From NCBI GenBank assembly GCA_019455325.1, contig JACFMQ010000005.1, positions 79,017 to 143,016 on the forward strand: a stretch of DNA of 64,000 bases. Direction: 5' to 3'. Both the position numbers and the translations under genes were made by a program. Below are positions 29,604 through 38,460 of the stretch, piece by piece. A model generated the notes under the pieces. It had not been told where the DNA came from and made no database searches. It was given only the letters and a program-made list of their open reading frames with translations. Origin of the DNA: Rhodocyclaceae bacterium. GTDB lineage: Bacteria > Pseudomonadota > Gammaproteobacteria > Burkholderiales > Rhodocyclaceae. How positions within the stretch are numbered: position 1 is the first letter of the stretch; every line of letters begins with the position of its first letter.

Positions 29604-30878
29604 TCAGGCGCGGCTGCCGGCGGCGCGGCGGGCGAAGCGCTTGGGCTGCACGAACCAGGCATCGAGCGCCATGCCGCCGCGCGGGGCAACCGGCATGCGC
29701 TGGCTCAGCCAGCAGCGGGTGGCGAGCATCGGCTGTGCGGCGCTGATGCGGGCGGCGGCGGCGTCGCCCGGGAGTTCGGCCAGCGCCTGGCGGATGGAAT
29801 CGATCGCCGCCGCATCGAGATCCTGCACGATGAACACCAGGCGTCCGCAGCGATCGGCAAAGCCACCGCCCTCGGGCCAGGCCGGCAGGCGGAGCGCGGG
29901 ATAGGCGGTGTGCTGCACGCACTGGATGACGTGCGGCAGGGGATCGCCGGCTACGTTCATCAGACCCTTCATCCGGAGGATCTTCGCGCCATGGACGGCG
30001 AGGATGCCGCCCACCGCCACGGCGAAGCCGAGCCATGCCACCGGCGCGTCGAAGCGGATGACGAAGGACGACACCGTGCCGTCATGGTGCCGGGCCGGCG
30101 GGCGGCGCAATGGCATGCGCGCCTTGGTCCATTGCGGCGTGGCCACCGCGGACATTGCAGCTTTCTGCGCCTGCTCGCGTTCGTCCGAGAGCCAGCGGAC
30201 CACGTCCGGCAGCTTGTCGCCGATCGAGTAGATGCCGCTGCCGAAGAGCTGGTCCGGCGCCACCTTGCCGTGTCGTACCTCGATCCGGAGGGCGCCCGGG
30301 TTGAGGAGGTCGAGCTGCGCTTCCAGTCGCGTCCGGGTGGCGGTGTTGGTCAGGTCCGTCTTGGTGATCAGCAGGCGGTCGGCCATCGCCACCTGCCGCA
30401 GCGCCTCGCGATGCCGGCCGAGCTGTTCGCAGCCGTGGCTGGCGTCGACCGCAGTGAGCACGCTGTCGCAGACGTAGCGCGCCGCGACGAAGCGTTCTTC
30501 CATCAGCGTCTGCACCACCGGCACCGGGTCGGCGAGGCCGGTGGTCTCGATGACCACCCGCGACAGCGCCGGAATTTCGCGGCGCGAGAAGCGTTGGTGG
30601 AGCTGCCTTAAGGCGCGCACGAGATCGCCCTGCACGCTGCAGCAGATGCAGCCGGAATCCAGTAGCAGGGTGCTGTCGTCCAGCGTGTCGACCAGGTAGT
30701 GGTCGATGCCGATTTCACCGAATTCGTTGATGAGCAGGGCGGTCCCTGCCATCGCCGGGTCCTTCATCAACCGGTTCAGCAGGGTCGTCTTGCCCGTACC
30801 CAGGAAGCCGGTGAGCAGGCTGACCGGGATGCGATCGATCGGGCGGCGGGTCGGCCGCGACGCAGCAGGGCTGGGCAT
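29604..30878 (-). CDS. CobW/COG0523-family GTPase, probable metallochaperone
   Basis: A 424-residue G3E GTPase. Visible are Walker [10 protein letters not shown] (about residue 23), switch region [10 protein letters not shown], the metal-binding SGCICCSV (CxCC), and the guanine motif ITKTD. The C-terminal CobW domain (about 260-380) is present. Such proteins deliver zinc, cobalt or iron to client enzymes. It is divergent from the thiolase gene of the ketone cluster. A sigma-54 promoter points at it, and the presumed enhancer palindrome between the two operons could serve both. A natural client would be the metal-dependent carboxylase encoded at 38612-46340; this is inference. Confidence 0.87.
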   Translation of the reverse strand: MPSPAASRPTRRPIDRIPVSLLTGFLGTGKTTLLNRLMKDPAMAGTALLINEFGEIGIDHYLVDTLDDSTLLLDSGCICCSVQGDLVRALRQLHQRFSRREIPALSRVVIETTGLADPVPVVQTLMEERFVAARYVCDSVLTAVDASHGCEQLGRHREALRQVAMADRLLITKTDLTNTATRTRLEAQLDLLNPGALRIEVRHGKVAPDQLFGSGIYSIGDKLPDVVRWLSDEREQAQKAAMSAVATPQWTKARMPLRRPPARHHDGTVSSFVIRFDAPVAWLGFAVAVGGILAVHGAKILRMKGLMNVAGDPLPHVIQCVQHTAYPALRLPAWPEGGGFADRCGRLVFIVQDLDAAAIDSIRQALAELPGDAAAARISAAQPMLATRCWLSQRMPVAPRGGMALDAWFVQPKRFARRAAGSRA

Positions 30879-30921
30879 GTTTGTCTCCGGTATCGTTCTT
30901 GATGAAGCAGGCCGGAACGAT

Positions 30922-30936
30922 GCAAAGGCCATGCCA
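30922..30936 (-). promoter_or_regulatory. Sigma-54 promoter of cobW-chemoreceptor operon
   Basis: On the minus strand TGGCAT-N5-TTGC, one mismatch from the -24/-12 consensus, 44 bp before the cobW-type start. The palindrome at 31044-31060 lies about 115 bp upstream. Confidence 0.75.
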
Positions 30937-31043
30937 CCGCATAAAGGCGTCGGCAATCCCGTCGAGGCAGTGGCACCGCGGTACCCATGACGGCAGTCGC
31001 CGGCTGAATGCGTACTGGAATCGAACGCGAGGATCTGGGCGAG

Positions 31044-31060
31044 CGTCCGACAATCGGACG
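31044..31060. promoter_or_regulatory. Presumed enhancer palindrome shared by two divergent sigma-54 promoters
   Basis: CGTCCGACAATCGGACG is a 17-bp near-perfect dyad (8-bp arms with one mismatched pair around a central A). It matches the copies at 35609, 35633 and 46481. It lies 92 bp from the thiolase promoter and about 115 bp from the cobW promoter, the distances at which sigma-54 activators bind. Confidence 0.7.
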
Positions 31061-31143
31061 CCGGGGCGCCGCCGGCGTTCCGCCGGTGCCTCTTTGGCTT
31101 TGGAAAATCAGGGGTTTGCGAGCGTCATCCGAAGCCGCGCCTT

Positions 31144-31158
31144 TGGCATGGCCGATGC
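31144..31158 (+). promoter_or_regulatory. Sigma-54 promoter of the thiolase-ligase operon
   Basis: TGGCAT-N5-ATGC keeps the essential GG and GC of the -24/-12 elements with two mismatches elsewhere. It ends 41 bp before the thiolase ATG. Confidence 0.65.
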
Positions 31159-31199
31159 TAAATGACCCTGCGGATCATTTACTCACAAGGGGAAACAAC

Positions 31200-32366
31200 A
31201 TGGGCGTCAGCATTATCGGTTGGGCACATTCGTCGTTCGGACGGCTGGACATGGTCGACCTCGAGTCGCTCATCGTCGGCGTCAGCCGCGGCGCACTGCA
31301 GGATGCGGGAGTTCCGGCCGGGGATGTCGATGGCATCTGGCTGGGCCACCTGAACGGGGGCCTGGTGCCGGAGATCTTCTGTTCGTCGCTCGTCCTGCAG
31401 GCCGCTCCCGCCTTGCGCTGGTGCCCCGCGACCCGCGTCGAGAATGCCTGCGCGTCCGGCGCCGCGGCGGTCTATGCGGCCTGCGATGCGATCGAGGCCG
31501 GGCGGGCGCGCATCGCGCTGGTGGTCGGCGCCGAGAAGATGACGGCGGTGTCCGGCCCCGAGGTCACACAGGTGCTGGCGTCGGCCTCCTACGTTCCCGA
31601 AGAGGCGGCCAAGGGGCTGACCTTCCCGGGGTTGTTCGGCCAACTGGCCGAGCAGTACTTCGGCCGCTACGGCGACCACGCAGCGACACTGGCCCGCATC
31701 GCCGCGAAGAATCATGCCAACGGCACGCGCAATCCCTGGGCACACATGCGCCGGGATCTGGGTTTCGAGTTCTGCAACACCGAGTCGGAGCGCAATCCGC
31801 GGATTGCCGGCCCGCTGCGCAAGACCGACTGCTCCCTGGTGTCCGACGGTGCAGCCGCGCTCGTGCTGGCCGACGATGCGGTGGCCGCGGGTGCCCGCCG
31901 CGCGGTGCGCCTGCGCGCCCGCGCCCAGGTCAATGACTTCCTGCCGGTTTCCAGCCGCGACGTCCTCGGTTTTGAGGGCCCGCGGCGAGCCTGGCAGCGG
32001 GCGCTGGCCGATGCCCGATGCGCGGTGCACGACCTCTCGCTCGCCGAGGTGCACGACTGCTTCACCATCGCCGAACTGCTGACCTACGAGGCCATGGGGC
32101 TGGCCGCACCCGGCCACGGCGGAGACTGCCTTCTGGACGGCAGCGTCCATGCGGGCGGCAGGCTCCCGGTGAATCCGTCCGGCGGTCTCAAGGCCAAGGG
32201 GCATCCGATCGGCGCGACGGGGGTGTCCATGCACGTGATGGCGGCCATGCAACTGACCGGGGAGGCGCTCGACATGCAGGTCAAGGATGCGAGTCTGGCG
32301 GGTGTCTTCAACATGGGCGGCGCGGCGGTCGCCAACTACGTGAGTATCCTGGAGCGCACAAAATGA
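31200..32366 (+). CDS. Thiolase (SCP2-like acyl-CoA acetyltransferase)
   Basis: A 388-residue thiolase. The acyl-carrying cysteine is Cys84 in VENACASGAAAV; the catalytic histidine is in GGLKAKGHPIGATG near the C-terminus; the last motif reads NMGGAAVANY in place of the CGGG loop of classical thiolases, as in the SCP2-like branch. It would split a 3-oxoacyl-CoA into acetyl-CoA and a shortened acyl-CoA. AAGGGG precedes the ATG at 31200. The stop overlaps the start of the acyl-CoA ligase gene as ATGA, so the two enzymes are translated together. Confidence 0.88.
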   Translation: MGVSIIGWAHSSFGRLDMVDLESLIVGVSRGALQDAGVPAGDVDGIWLGHLNGGLVPEIFCSSLVLQAAPALRWCPATRVENACASGAAAVYAACDAIEAGRARIALVVGAEKMTAVSGPEVTQVLASASYVPEEAAKGLTFPGLFGQLAEQYFGRYGDHAATLARIAAKNHANGTRNPWAHMRRDLGFEFCNTESERNPRIAGPLRKTDCSLVSDGAAALVLADDAVAAGARRAVRLRARAQVNDFLPVSSRDVLGFEGPRRAWQRALADARCAVHDLSLAEVHDCFTIAELLTYEAMGLAAPGHGGDCLLDGSVHAGGRLPVNPSGGLKAKGHPIGATGVSMHVMAAMQLTGEALDMQVKDASLAGVFNMGGAAVANYVSILERTK

Positions 32367-33916
32367 ACCTCGCCCAACTGCTCGCGCGTTCGGCGCGGAC
32401 CTTTCCAGAGCGGCCCGCAGTCATGGCCGGCCCCCGCCTGCTGCATACCTATGCCGGGCTGGCCGCGCGCTCGGCCCGGCTGGCCGGCTTTCTGCGGCGC
32501 AACCTCAGGCTGGAGCCCGGGGAGCGGGTGGCCATCCACATGACGAACTGCCCCGAATACCTCGAATGCCTTTACGGGGTGCTGTGGGCGGGGCTGGTGG
32601 CGGTGCCGATCAATGCCAAGCTGCATCCGCGCGAGACGGCCTTCATCCTCGCCGATGCCGGCGCCCGCCTGGCGTGCGTGTCGCGCGATCTGGCGGAGGG
32701 ACTGGGCGCCTGCCTCGGCGGCAACGGCGGCGTGCTGCCGACGCTGGTGCCCGGCGACGCGCTGTACACCCGTGCGGTGTCCGCCCTGGCGATTCCGGTA
32801 CAGGAACGTCTGCCCGATGACCTGGCCTGGCTGTTCTACACCTCGGGTACGACCGGCAAGCCCAAAGGGGTGATGCTCAGCCACCGCAACCTGCTGACGA
32901 TGACGTCCTGCTTCTTCATGGACGTGGACCCGGTCGCCGAGGCCGATGTGGCGGTCTATGCGGCACCGTTGTCGCACGGCGCCGGCCTCTACAGCTTCCC
33001 CTACGTGCTGCGGGGCTGCCGCCACGTCGTCCCGGAGTCCGGAGGGTTCGATCCGGCCGAGCTGATCGCGCTTGCGGCCCGGGTTGGGCGGCTGGCCATG
33101 TTCGTCGCGCCGACCATGGTGAAGCGGCTCACCGACCGGGTGAAGCAGGCGGGCAGCGATCCGTCGGGTTTCCAGACCATCGTCTACGGCGGTGGTCCGA
33201 TGTACGCCGAGGACATCGCCGAGGCGCTCACGGTGATGGGGCCGCGCTTCGTGCAGATCTACGGCCAGGGCGAATCGCCGATGACCATCACCGCGCTGTC
33301 GCGCGCCATCCTGGCCGACCGCAGCGATCCTGCCTGGGCGTCGCGCATCGCCTCGGTCGGGGTCGCGCAGTCGCTCGTCGAAGTCCGCATCGTCGATGCC
33401 GAGGGTCGGCCGCTGGCGAACGACGAGGTTGGCGAGGTGGTGGTCCGCGGCGAGACGGTGATGGCGGGCTACTGGCAGCAGCCCGAGGCGAGCGCGGCTG
33501 CGCTGCGTGGCGGATGGCTGTGGACGGGCGACATAGGGGCGATGGATTCGCACGGCTTCGTCACGCTCAAGGATCGCTCCAAGGACGTGATCATCTCGGG
33601 CGGCGCCAACATCTACCCGCGCGAGGTGGAGGAGGTACTCGTCACCCATCCTGCGGTCAGGGAGGTGTCGGTGGTCGGCCGGCGCGACGAGGACTGGGGC
33701 GAGGTGGTGATTGCCTTCGTGGTGGTCGATCCGGAGGCCGGCGTCGCTGCCGAAGAACTGGACCGCCACTGCCTGGACCGCATCGCCCGCTTCAAGCGGC
33801 CCAAGGAATACCGCTTCGTCGCCGCCCTGCCGAAGAACAACTACGGCAAGGTGCTGAAGACGGCCCTGCGCGAAATGCTGGAAGACACGGCAGCGGCGCC
33901 GTCCTGCCGCGTTTGA
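32363..33916 (+). CDS. Acyl-CoA ligase (adenylate-forming)
   Basis: A 517-residue class I adenylate-forming enzyme. The phosphate loop is FYTSGTTGKPKGVML (about residue 155), the acyl-adenylate motif is IYGQGESPMT, the hinge is DRSKDVIISGGANIYPREVEEVL, and the catalytic lysine is in PKNNYGKVLKTALRE. It would activate an organic acid to its CoA thioester with ATP. Next to a 3-oxoacid-forming carboxylase and a thiolase, the likely substrate is the carboxylation product (a benzoylacetate-like or alkanoyl-acetate acid). In-frame codons upstream of 32363 are shadow of the thiolase gene. Confidence 0.88.
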   Translation: MNLAQLLARSARTFPERPAVMAGPRLLHTYAGLAARSARLAGFLRRNLRLEPGERVAIHMTNCPEYLECLYGVLWAGLVAVPINAKLHPRETAFILADAGARLACVSRDLAEGLGACLGGNGGVLPTLVPGDALYTRAVSALAIPVQERLPDDLAWLFYTSGTTGKPKGVMLSHRNLLTMTSCFFMDVDPVAEADVAVYAAPLSHGAGLYSFPYVLRGCRHVVPESGGFDPAELIALAARVGRLAMFVAPTMVKRLTDRVKQAGSDPSGFQTIVYGGGPMYAEDIAEALTVMGPRFVQIYGQGESPMTITALSRAILADRSDPAWASRIASVGVAQSLVEVRIVDAEGRPLANDEVGEVVVRGETVMAGYWQQPEASAAALRGGWLWTGDIGAMDSHGFVTLKDRSKDVIISGGANIYPREVEEVLVTHPAVREVSVVGRRDEDWGEVVIAFVVVDPEAGVAAEELDRHCLDRIARFKRPKEYRFVAALPKNNYGKVLKTALREMLEDTAAAPSCRV

Positions 33917-33960
33917 GTGATGCGATCCGCCCGGCGGCATCGAATGGTCCGTTCACTGCC

Positions 33961-33977
33961 CGCCTTGAATTCGAACG
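33961..33977. promoter_or_regulatory. Weak copy of the presumed enhancer palindrome
   Basis: CGCCTTGAATTCGAACG keeps the right half (TCGAACG) of the 17-bp palindrome but little of the left half (9 of 17 positions). Its centre is about 107 bp upstream of the sigma-54 promoter at 34076, the same spacing as the good copies. Confidence 0.35.
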
Positions 33978-34075
33978 AAGCCTGGTCGCGATCGACCGCA
34001 AACGAAACGACGACGCGGCTCGCCGGAATCCGGCTTCGGGTTCGTTCTTGTTTTGAATCAGGTGGTTGGCCGTTC

Positions 34076-34090
34076 TGGCACTGCCTTTGC
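34076..34090 (+). promoter_or_regulatory. Sigma-54 promoter of the CoA-transferase operon
   Basis: TGGCAC-N5-TTGC, a perfect -24/-12 match, followed by T. It ends 93 bp before the GTG start of the first CoA-transferase subunit. Confidence 0.85.
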
Positions 34091-34183
34091 TGTGCAAGTC
34101 ATGCGGGCGGAAATGCTCCGCGCGGGAATTCCGGCCAATGCGAATTCCGGGAAACGGCGCAACTCAAATCGAAGGAATGCAAA

Positions 34184-34906
34184 GTGTCTTCAAGAAAGCG
34201 ATATCCGACGGCAGCTTCGGCATTGAAAGACCTGCTGCACGATGACATGACGATCATGTCGGGCGGCTTCGGCCTGTGCGGCATTCCCGCCATTTTGATC
34301 GACGCGGTGCTCGAATCCGGGGTGAAGGGGCTGACCCTCATCTCGAACAATCCGGGCAGCGATGGCTTCGGTCTCGGCAAGCTTTTCGACACCCGCCAGG
34401 TGCGCAAGCTGATTTGCTCCTATGCGGGCGAGAATGCCCAGTTCGCGCGCCAGTACATGGCCGGTGAAGTGGAAGTGGAATTCAACCCGCAGGGCACCCT
34501 GGCCGAGCGCATCCGCGCCGGCGGTGCCGGCATTCCCGCCTTCTACACCCCTACCGGCATCGGCACGGTAATCGCCGAAGGCAAGCCGACGGCCGAATTC
34601 GACGGCAAGACCTATGTGCTCGAGCGGGGCCTGCGGGCGGATCTGGCTCTGGTGCACGCCTGGCAGGGCGATACCGAGGGCAATCTTGTCTATCGCATGA
34701 CGGCGCGCAACTTCAACCCCATGATGGCTACGGCTGCAGCCGCGACTGTGGCTGAGGTCGAGCAACTGGTCGAGCCGGGCGCAATGGCTCCGGACCATAT
34801 CGTCACGCCCGGCATCTATGTGGATCGCATCGTGCTCGTGGAGAGGGTCGACAAGCGGATCGAACAGCGGACGGTGCGCCGTCGCACGGCCTTGGCGGAG
34901 GAGTGA
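34184..34906 (+). CDS. 3-oxoacid CoA-transferase, subunit A
   Basis: A 240-residue subunit of a family I CoA-transferase. Family features are MSGGFGLCGIPAILIDAVLESGVKGLTLISNNPG and the later FNPQGTLAERIRAGGAGIPAFYTPTGIGT. I chose GTG 34184 because GAAGGA lies 7 bp upstream and the length then fits the family (about 235). With subunit B it would exchange CoA between a donor such as succinyl-CoA and a 3-oxoacid. The genes of A and B are 3 bp apart. Confidence 0.9.
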   Translation: MSSRKRYPTAASALKDLLHDDMTIMSGGFGLCGIPAILIDAVLESGVKGLTLISNNPGSDGFGLGKLFDTRQVRKLICSYAGENAQFARQYMAGEVEVEFNPQGTLAERIRAGGAGIPAFYTPTGIGTVIAEGKPTAEFDGKTYVLERGLRADLALVHAWQGDTEGNLVYRMTARNFNPMMATAAAATVAEVEQLVEPGAMAPDHIVTPGIYVDRIVLVERVDKRIEQRTVRRRTALAEE

Positions 34907-34909
34907 GAA

Positions 34910-35545
34910 ATGGCCTGGACAAGAGATCAAATGGCGGCACGTGCCGCCCGGGAATTGCGTGACGGCTATTACGTCAACCTGGGCATCGGCATTCCCACCC
35001 TGGTGGCGAATCACGTGCCGCCCGGCATGTCCATTCAGCTCCAGAGCGAGAACGGCATGCTCGGCATGGGCCCTTTCCCGTGGGAAGGCGAGGAGGATGC
35101 CGACCTGATTAACGCCGGCAAGCAGACCATCACCACGCTGCCGACCACCAGCTTTTTCGACAGCGCCACCTCCTTCGGCATGATCCGCGGCGGCCATATC
35201 CAGCTGTCCATGCTGGGGGCGCTGCAGGTGTCGGAGAAGGGCGACCTGGCGAACTGGGCCGTGCCGGGCAAGATGATCAAGGGCATAGGCGGCGCGATGG
35301 ATCTGGTGGCCGGGGTCGGCCGCGTCGTGGTGATCATGGAACACACCGCGCGCGGGGAGCCCAAGATCGTCCGCGAGTGCTCGCTGCCGCTGACCGGGAC
35401 GGGCGTGGTGGATCTCATCGTGACCGATCTCTGCGTATTCGAAGTGCGCGACGGCGGTCTGGCGCTGGTCGATCTCGCGCCGGATACCAGTGTGGACGAT
35501 GTGAGGGCCGCCACCGCCGTCGATTTCGTCGTCGCCCTGCAATAG
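34910..35545 (+). CDS. 3-oxoacid CoA-transferase, subunit B
   Basis: A 211-residue subunit carrying the catalytic glutamate of family I CoA-transferases in [11 protein letters not shown] (about residue 47). [15 protein letters not shown] and [22 protein letters not shown] are family hallmarks. The usual partners are acetoacetate-like acids. Its presence beside an ATP-dependent ligase gives the cluster two ways to activate a 3-oxoacid. Confidence 0.92.
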   Translation: MAWTRDQMAARAARELRDGYYVNLGIGIPTLVANHVPPGMSIQLQSENGMLGMGPFPWEGEEDADLINAGKQTITTLPTTSFFDSATSFGMIRGGHIQLSMLGALQVSEKGDLANWAVPGKMIKGIGGAMDLVAGVGRVVVIMEHTARGEPKIVRECSLPLTGTGVVDLIVTDLCVFEVRDGGLALVDLAPDTSVDDVRAATAVDFVVALQ

Positions 35546-35608
35546 GCGTGCAGTCCGCCGCCTTGCAGGTGCGGGCATTTTCCCGCCACTGCACGCTTTT
35601 AGACAGGG

Positions 35609-35625
35609 CGTTCGATAATCGGACT
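35609..35625. promoter_or_regulatory. Enhancer-like palindrome, first copy before the activator gene
   Basis: CGTTCGATAATCGGACT, one base from the copy at 31044 in its right half. It is 24 bp (centre to centre) from the second copy, which puts the two near the same face of the helix. Confidence 0.7.
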
Positions 35626-35632
35626 ACACCAG

Positions 35633-35649
35633 CGTTCGATTATCGAACG
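35633..35649. promoter_or_regulatory. Enhancer-like palindrome, second copy before the activator gene
   Basis: CGTTCGATTATCGAACG is a perfect dyad of two 8-bp arms around one base, the best copy in the window. It lies 83 bp upstream of the sigma-54 promoter at 35724. Confidence 0.75.
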
Positions 35650-35723
35650 TCCCTCGTCACCTAGCCCCTCACCACGAAGCTGAAGGCGGGTGAATCCGCC
35701 TCCTTGTCAATCATTTGTCGGAT

Positions 35724-35738
35724 TGGCGCAGAATTTGC
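35724..35738 (+). promoter_or_regulatory. Sigma-54 promoter before the activator gene
   Basis: TGGCGC-N5-TTGC, one mismatch in the -24 element. It would start a transcript with a leader of about 270 nt ahead of the activator gene, suggesting self-activation. Confidence 0.65.
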
Positions 35739-35889
35739 TGGGTCCGAACATCGGTCTGCACGGCGCTTGATTTTTGCGCGGATCGAGACCAGTCTGACAA
35801 GCCATCCCGGTCTGTCAAGACGGGGCCGCGTGCCGAGACACACGCCGGTCCCGTTTGCGGGAACAACACGGGATCGAAGAAGCGGTCGT

Positions 35890-35921
35890 GTGCCGGTGCC
35901 TCGGCGGAGGCACTCCGGCAC
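35890..35921 (+). promoter_or_regulatory. Strong hairpin in the activator leader
   Basis: GTGCCGGTGCCT (35890-35901) pairs with AGGCACTCCGGCAC (35908-35921), leaving a 2-nt bulge and a 6-nt loop. No T run follows, so it is not a classical terminator. It could affect stability or translation of the long leader. Confidence 0.5.
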
Positions 35922-36022
35922 GGGGACACGGCCAGGAGACATGAGAGAACTGCACGCGGCGTACGGACCGGAGGTCCGCAGCCGACGACGCAGTCAGCGT
36001 ATCGGCACAAAGGAGGGTGGAC

Positions 36023-38038
36023 ATGCCTGCCACTATTTCAGGCCAGATGTTTTCCGTTCCGGAAAACGATGGCCGCATCATGGCCTCATGGGAGCACTTC
36101 GTTAATGGGGGTGAGGCCGGGTCGGACGCACTGCGCCGGCTGATAGACGATTCGTGGCGCCGCTGCTTTGGTGCCAGCGTGGATCCCGGGTGCTTTCAGG
36201 CGCCACCGCCGGTCGGCGACGACTCCCTGCACTACCTGTGCGACGAATCCTCCGATCTGCTGACCGCCAGCGCCCCGGTAATGGCCTCAGCGCGGGATTT
36301 TCTGTCCGAAACCGGGACGGTGATGGTTCTGACCAATCACAGCGGCACCATCCTCAGTCTTGAAGGCGACATGTTCACCCGCGGTGCCGCGGAGAGCGTG
36401 CATCTCCTGTCCGGTGCGAACTGGAGCGAACTGGCCTGCGGCACCAATGCCATCGGCACTGCGCTCGAGATCGGCCAGCCGGTGCAGATCCACTCGGCGG
36501 AGCACTACTGCGCCGGCATCAAGCGGTGGTCCTGTTCGGCAACGGTGATCCGCGATCCATATGATGAAACGATACTCGGCGTGGTCGACGTGTCCGGACT
36601 GTCGGCCTCCTACAGCCGCCACAGCTTGGCGCTGGTGGTGGCTACCGCGGGGCGGATCGAGAACCGGCTGGCGCGCATGGAGATGGCTGTGCGTTACCGG
36701 CTGCTCGAGACCTGCGTCGATCGTCTGTCGCCGTCGGCTCTGGACGGCGTGATCGTGTTCGACCGTCGCGGCCGCGCGATCAAGGCCAACCCGCGGGCGT
36801 CGACGGTCATGGCCGACCTCGCCGGATGCTCGTCTGCCGGCGCGTTGGACGCGCTGACGTTGAAGTGGAAGCAGACCGAAGGGGTAGCGGAGGGATTGCC
36901 CGATTGGATAGACCGGAACTGGCTGGAGCCGGTGATCATTGGCGGGGAGCTCCTCGGTACCGTCTTAACCCTGCCGAGCCGCCATCCCCAGGCCGGCAGC
37001 CTGTCCCGGTCGGTACCGCTGTACTTCGGCGAAGCCGTCGAAAAGGGCGCCTTCGAGAAGGTCGTGGGTGCGTCGTCGGCGCTGATGCAGGCCGTCGGCC
37101 GGGCGCAGCTGCTGGCAAAATCGCGCGTGCCCGTGCTGCTACTGGGTGAAACCGGCGTGGGCAAGGACGTTTTCGCGCGCTGCATTCACGAATCCGGTGC
37201 GACCAAGGGCGGCCCTTTCGTCGCCCTCAACTGTGGCGGGTTTTCGCGCGAGCTGCTGACCAGTGAACTGTTCGGCTACACCGAGGGCTCGTTCACCGGC
37301 GCGCGCCGTGGCGGCATGATTGGCAAGATCGAGGCCGCCAACGGCGGCACCCTGTTCCTGGACGAGATCGGCGAGATGCCGATCGACTTGCAGCCGCATT
37401 TCCTGCGTGTGCTGGAAGAAGGCGAGGTCTATCGCATCGGCGAGAACAAGCCGCGCAAGGTGAATTTCCGCCTCATCGCCGCGACCAACCGCGATCTACG
37501 CAGGGAAATCCAGGCCGGCAGTTTTCGCATGGACCTCTTCTACCGGGTGGCGGTGACGAGCATCAGCATTCCGTCGCTGCGCGATCGTCCCGGCGACATT
37601 CCCCTGCTCGGCGACCATTACCTGAAGGCGCTGGCGCAGCAGCACGGGCTGGGGCCGCGGACGCTGTCGGCCGGCGCGGCCGAACGCCTGGCGCAATACG
37701 GCTGGCCGGGGAACATCCGCGAGTTCCGCAACGTCATCGAAAGCATGCTGCTGACCTCGCAGGCGAGCGTCCTTACCGAAGCGGACCTGCCGCTCGACAT
37801 CCGGGCGGCGCTGGAGATCGCGCCGCAGGGTGACCCGGATGCGCCGTGCGATGCGCGCGACCTGACCTGCCTGGAAAGTGCGGAGCGCGAGGCCATCCTG
37901 CGTGCAATCAAGGCCTGCCGCGGCAACATGACGGCCGTTGCGCGCGAACTGGGCATCGCCAAAAGCACCGTCTACGCAAAGCTCAAGCGCTTCGGCCTGG
38001 AAGCCTATGTGGACGATCTGCGCAACTATCGCGTCTGA
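36023..38038 (+). CDS. AcoR-type sigma-54-dependent transcriptional activator
   Basis: A 671-residue enhancer-binding protein. The N-terminal half holds a GAF-type sensor (about 75-205; [17 protein letters not shown] is typical of AcoR-like proteins) and a PAS-like segment (about 225-330). The AAA+ domain has Walker A GETGVGKD (375-382), the sigma-54 contact loop as GSFTGA (422-427, usual form GAFTGA) and Walker [13 protein letters not shown] Fis-type helix-turn-helix ends the protein ([25 protein letters not shown]). The ATG at 36023 has AGGAGG at the right distance; the GTG 6 bp upstream does not. It very likely senses the ketone or its product and drives the promoters around it. Confidence 0.93.
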   Translation: MPATISGQMFSVPENDGRIMASWEHFVNGGEAGSDALRRLIDDSWRRCFGASVDPGCFQAPPPVGDDSLHYLCDESSDLLTASAPVMASARDFLSETGTVMVLTNHSGTILSLEGDMFTRGAAESVHLLSGANWSELACGTNAIGTALEIGQPVQIHSAEHYCAGIKRWSCSATVIRDPYDETILGVVDVSGLSASYSRHSLALVVATAGRIENRLARMEMAVRYRLLETCVDRLSPSALDGVIVFDRRGRAIKANPRASTVMADLAGCSSAGALDALTLKWKQTEGVAEGLPDWIDRNWLEPVIIGGELLGTVLTLPSRHPQAGSLSRSVPLYFGEAVEKGAFEKVVGASSALMQAVGRAQLLAKSRVPVLLLGETGVGKDVFARCIHESGATKGGPFVALNCGGFSRELLTSELFGYTEGSFTGARRGGMIGKIEAANGGTLFLDEIGEMPIDLQPHFLRVLEEGEVYRIGENKPRKVNFRLIAATNRDLRREIQAGSFRMDLFYRVAVTSISIPSLRDRPGDIPLLGDHYLKALAQQHGLGPRTLSAGAAERLAQYGWPGNIREFRNVIESMLLTSQASVLTEADLPLDIRAALEIAPQGDPDAPCDARDLTCLESAEREAILRAIKACRGNMTAVARELGIAKSTVYAKLKRFGLEAYVDDLRNYRV

Positions 38039-38071
38039 TATCGCTCCGGCGTCCTGATCGTCGCGCTGATC

Positions 38072-38102
38072 CATCCGCCCCTGCAGCCGTCGGGGGCGGA
38101 TG
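38072..38102 (+). terminator. Hairpin after the activator gene
   Basis: CATCCGCCCC and GGGGCGGATG form a 10-bp stem with an 11-nt loop, 33 bp after the stop. No T tract follows, so termination efficiency is uncertain. Confidence 0.5.
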
Positions 38103-38201
38103 AAATCCCCGGCGCCGCCGCATCCGAACGGCGCGTTCGCGCCCTTGCCGCGGCCCGGTAATTCCGGCCGGCCTGCCGGCAGTCTCATTCCATTCCGTTT
38201 C

Positions 38202-38238
38202 GCCCTTGCCCCGCGCCATTTGCCGCGGGCGCAAGGGC
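38202..38238. repeat. Long hairpin in the activator-carboxylase intergenic region
   Basis: GCCCTTGC-CCCGCG pairs with CGCGGG-C-GCAAGGGC (14 bp with one bulged base, 8-nt loop). It lies about 210-245 bp upstream of the carboxylase promoter, in a 573-bp region otherwise without a gene. It could be a second terminator for the activator transcript. Confidence 0.6.
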
Positions 38239-38325
38239 TATTCAATTGCCTCGCCGAACCTCCGTCGTCTGCCGGGCGTCGCGCCGATTGACCGATTCAA
38301 TTCCGGATATTGCGTCGCATCAATC

Positions 38326-38342
38326 AAACCGGAAATCGAACG
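38326..38342. promoter_or_regulatory. Partial copy of the presumed enhancer palindrome before the carboxylase operon
   Basis: AAACCGGAAATCGAACG keeps the right arm ATCGAACG exactly and part of the left arm (11 of 17). Its centre is about 110 bp upstream of the promoter at 38446, in line with the other copies. Confidence 0.45.
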
Positions 38343-38445
38343 CTTTATCTGGAGGAAAAACGCGTTTGATTTGAAGGCTATTCCCAATGAATTAAAAACT
38401 CATTGAAAACAATTGGTTGGTTGATCTGCTCCAGCTTTCGAAAAT

Positions 38446-38460
38446 TGGCACGGGGCTTGC
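38446..38460 (+). promoter_or_regulatory. Sigma-54 promoter of the ketone carboxylase operon
   Basis: TGGCAC-N5-TTGC, a perfect -24/-12 match, in an AT-rich stretch. It predicts a start near 38472 and a 140-nt leader before the first carboxylase gene. Confidence 0.88.

Larger units (their letters stand above)
33917..34183. other. Intergenic region before the CoA-transferase genes
   Basis: 267 bp, less GC-rich than its surroundings. It holds a weak enhancer-like element (33961-33977) and a sigma-54 promoter (34076-34090). The reading frame of the CoA-transferase is open through it, but the encoded residues are unlike the family and the promoter lies inside it, so it is non-coding. Confidence 0.75.

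Noticed and set aside
33917-34183. N-terminal extension of the CoA-transferase A subunit
   Set aside because: The frame is open, but the residues are unlike the family, a perfect sigma-54 promoter lies inside, and GTG 34184 has a good ribosome-binding site.
35609-35649. Palindromes read as IclR-type operators
   Set aside because: GTTCGATAATCG-like sites recall PcaR/IclR operators as I remember them. But there is no IclR gene in the window, and the sites keep a constant distance to sigma-54 promoters, so an enhancer for the AcoR-type activator is the better reading. The alternative is not excluded.
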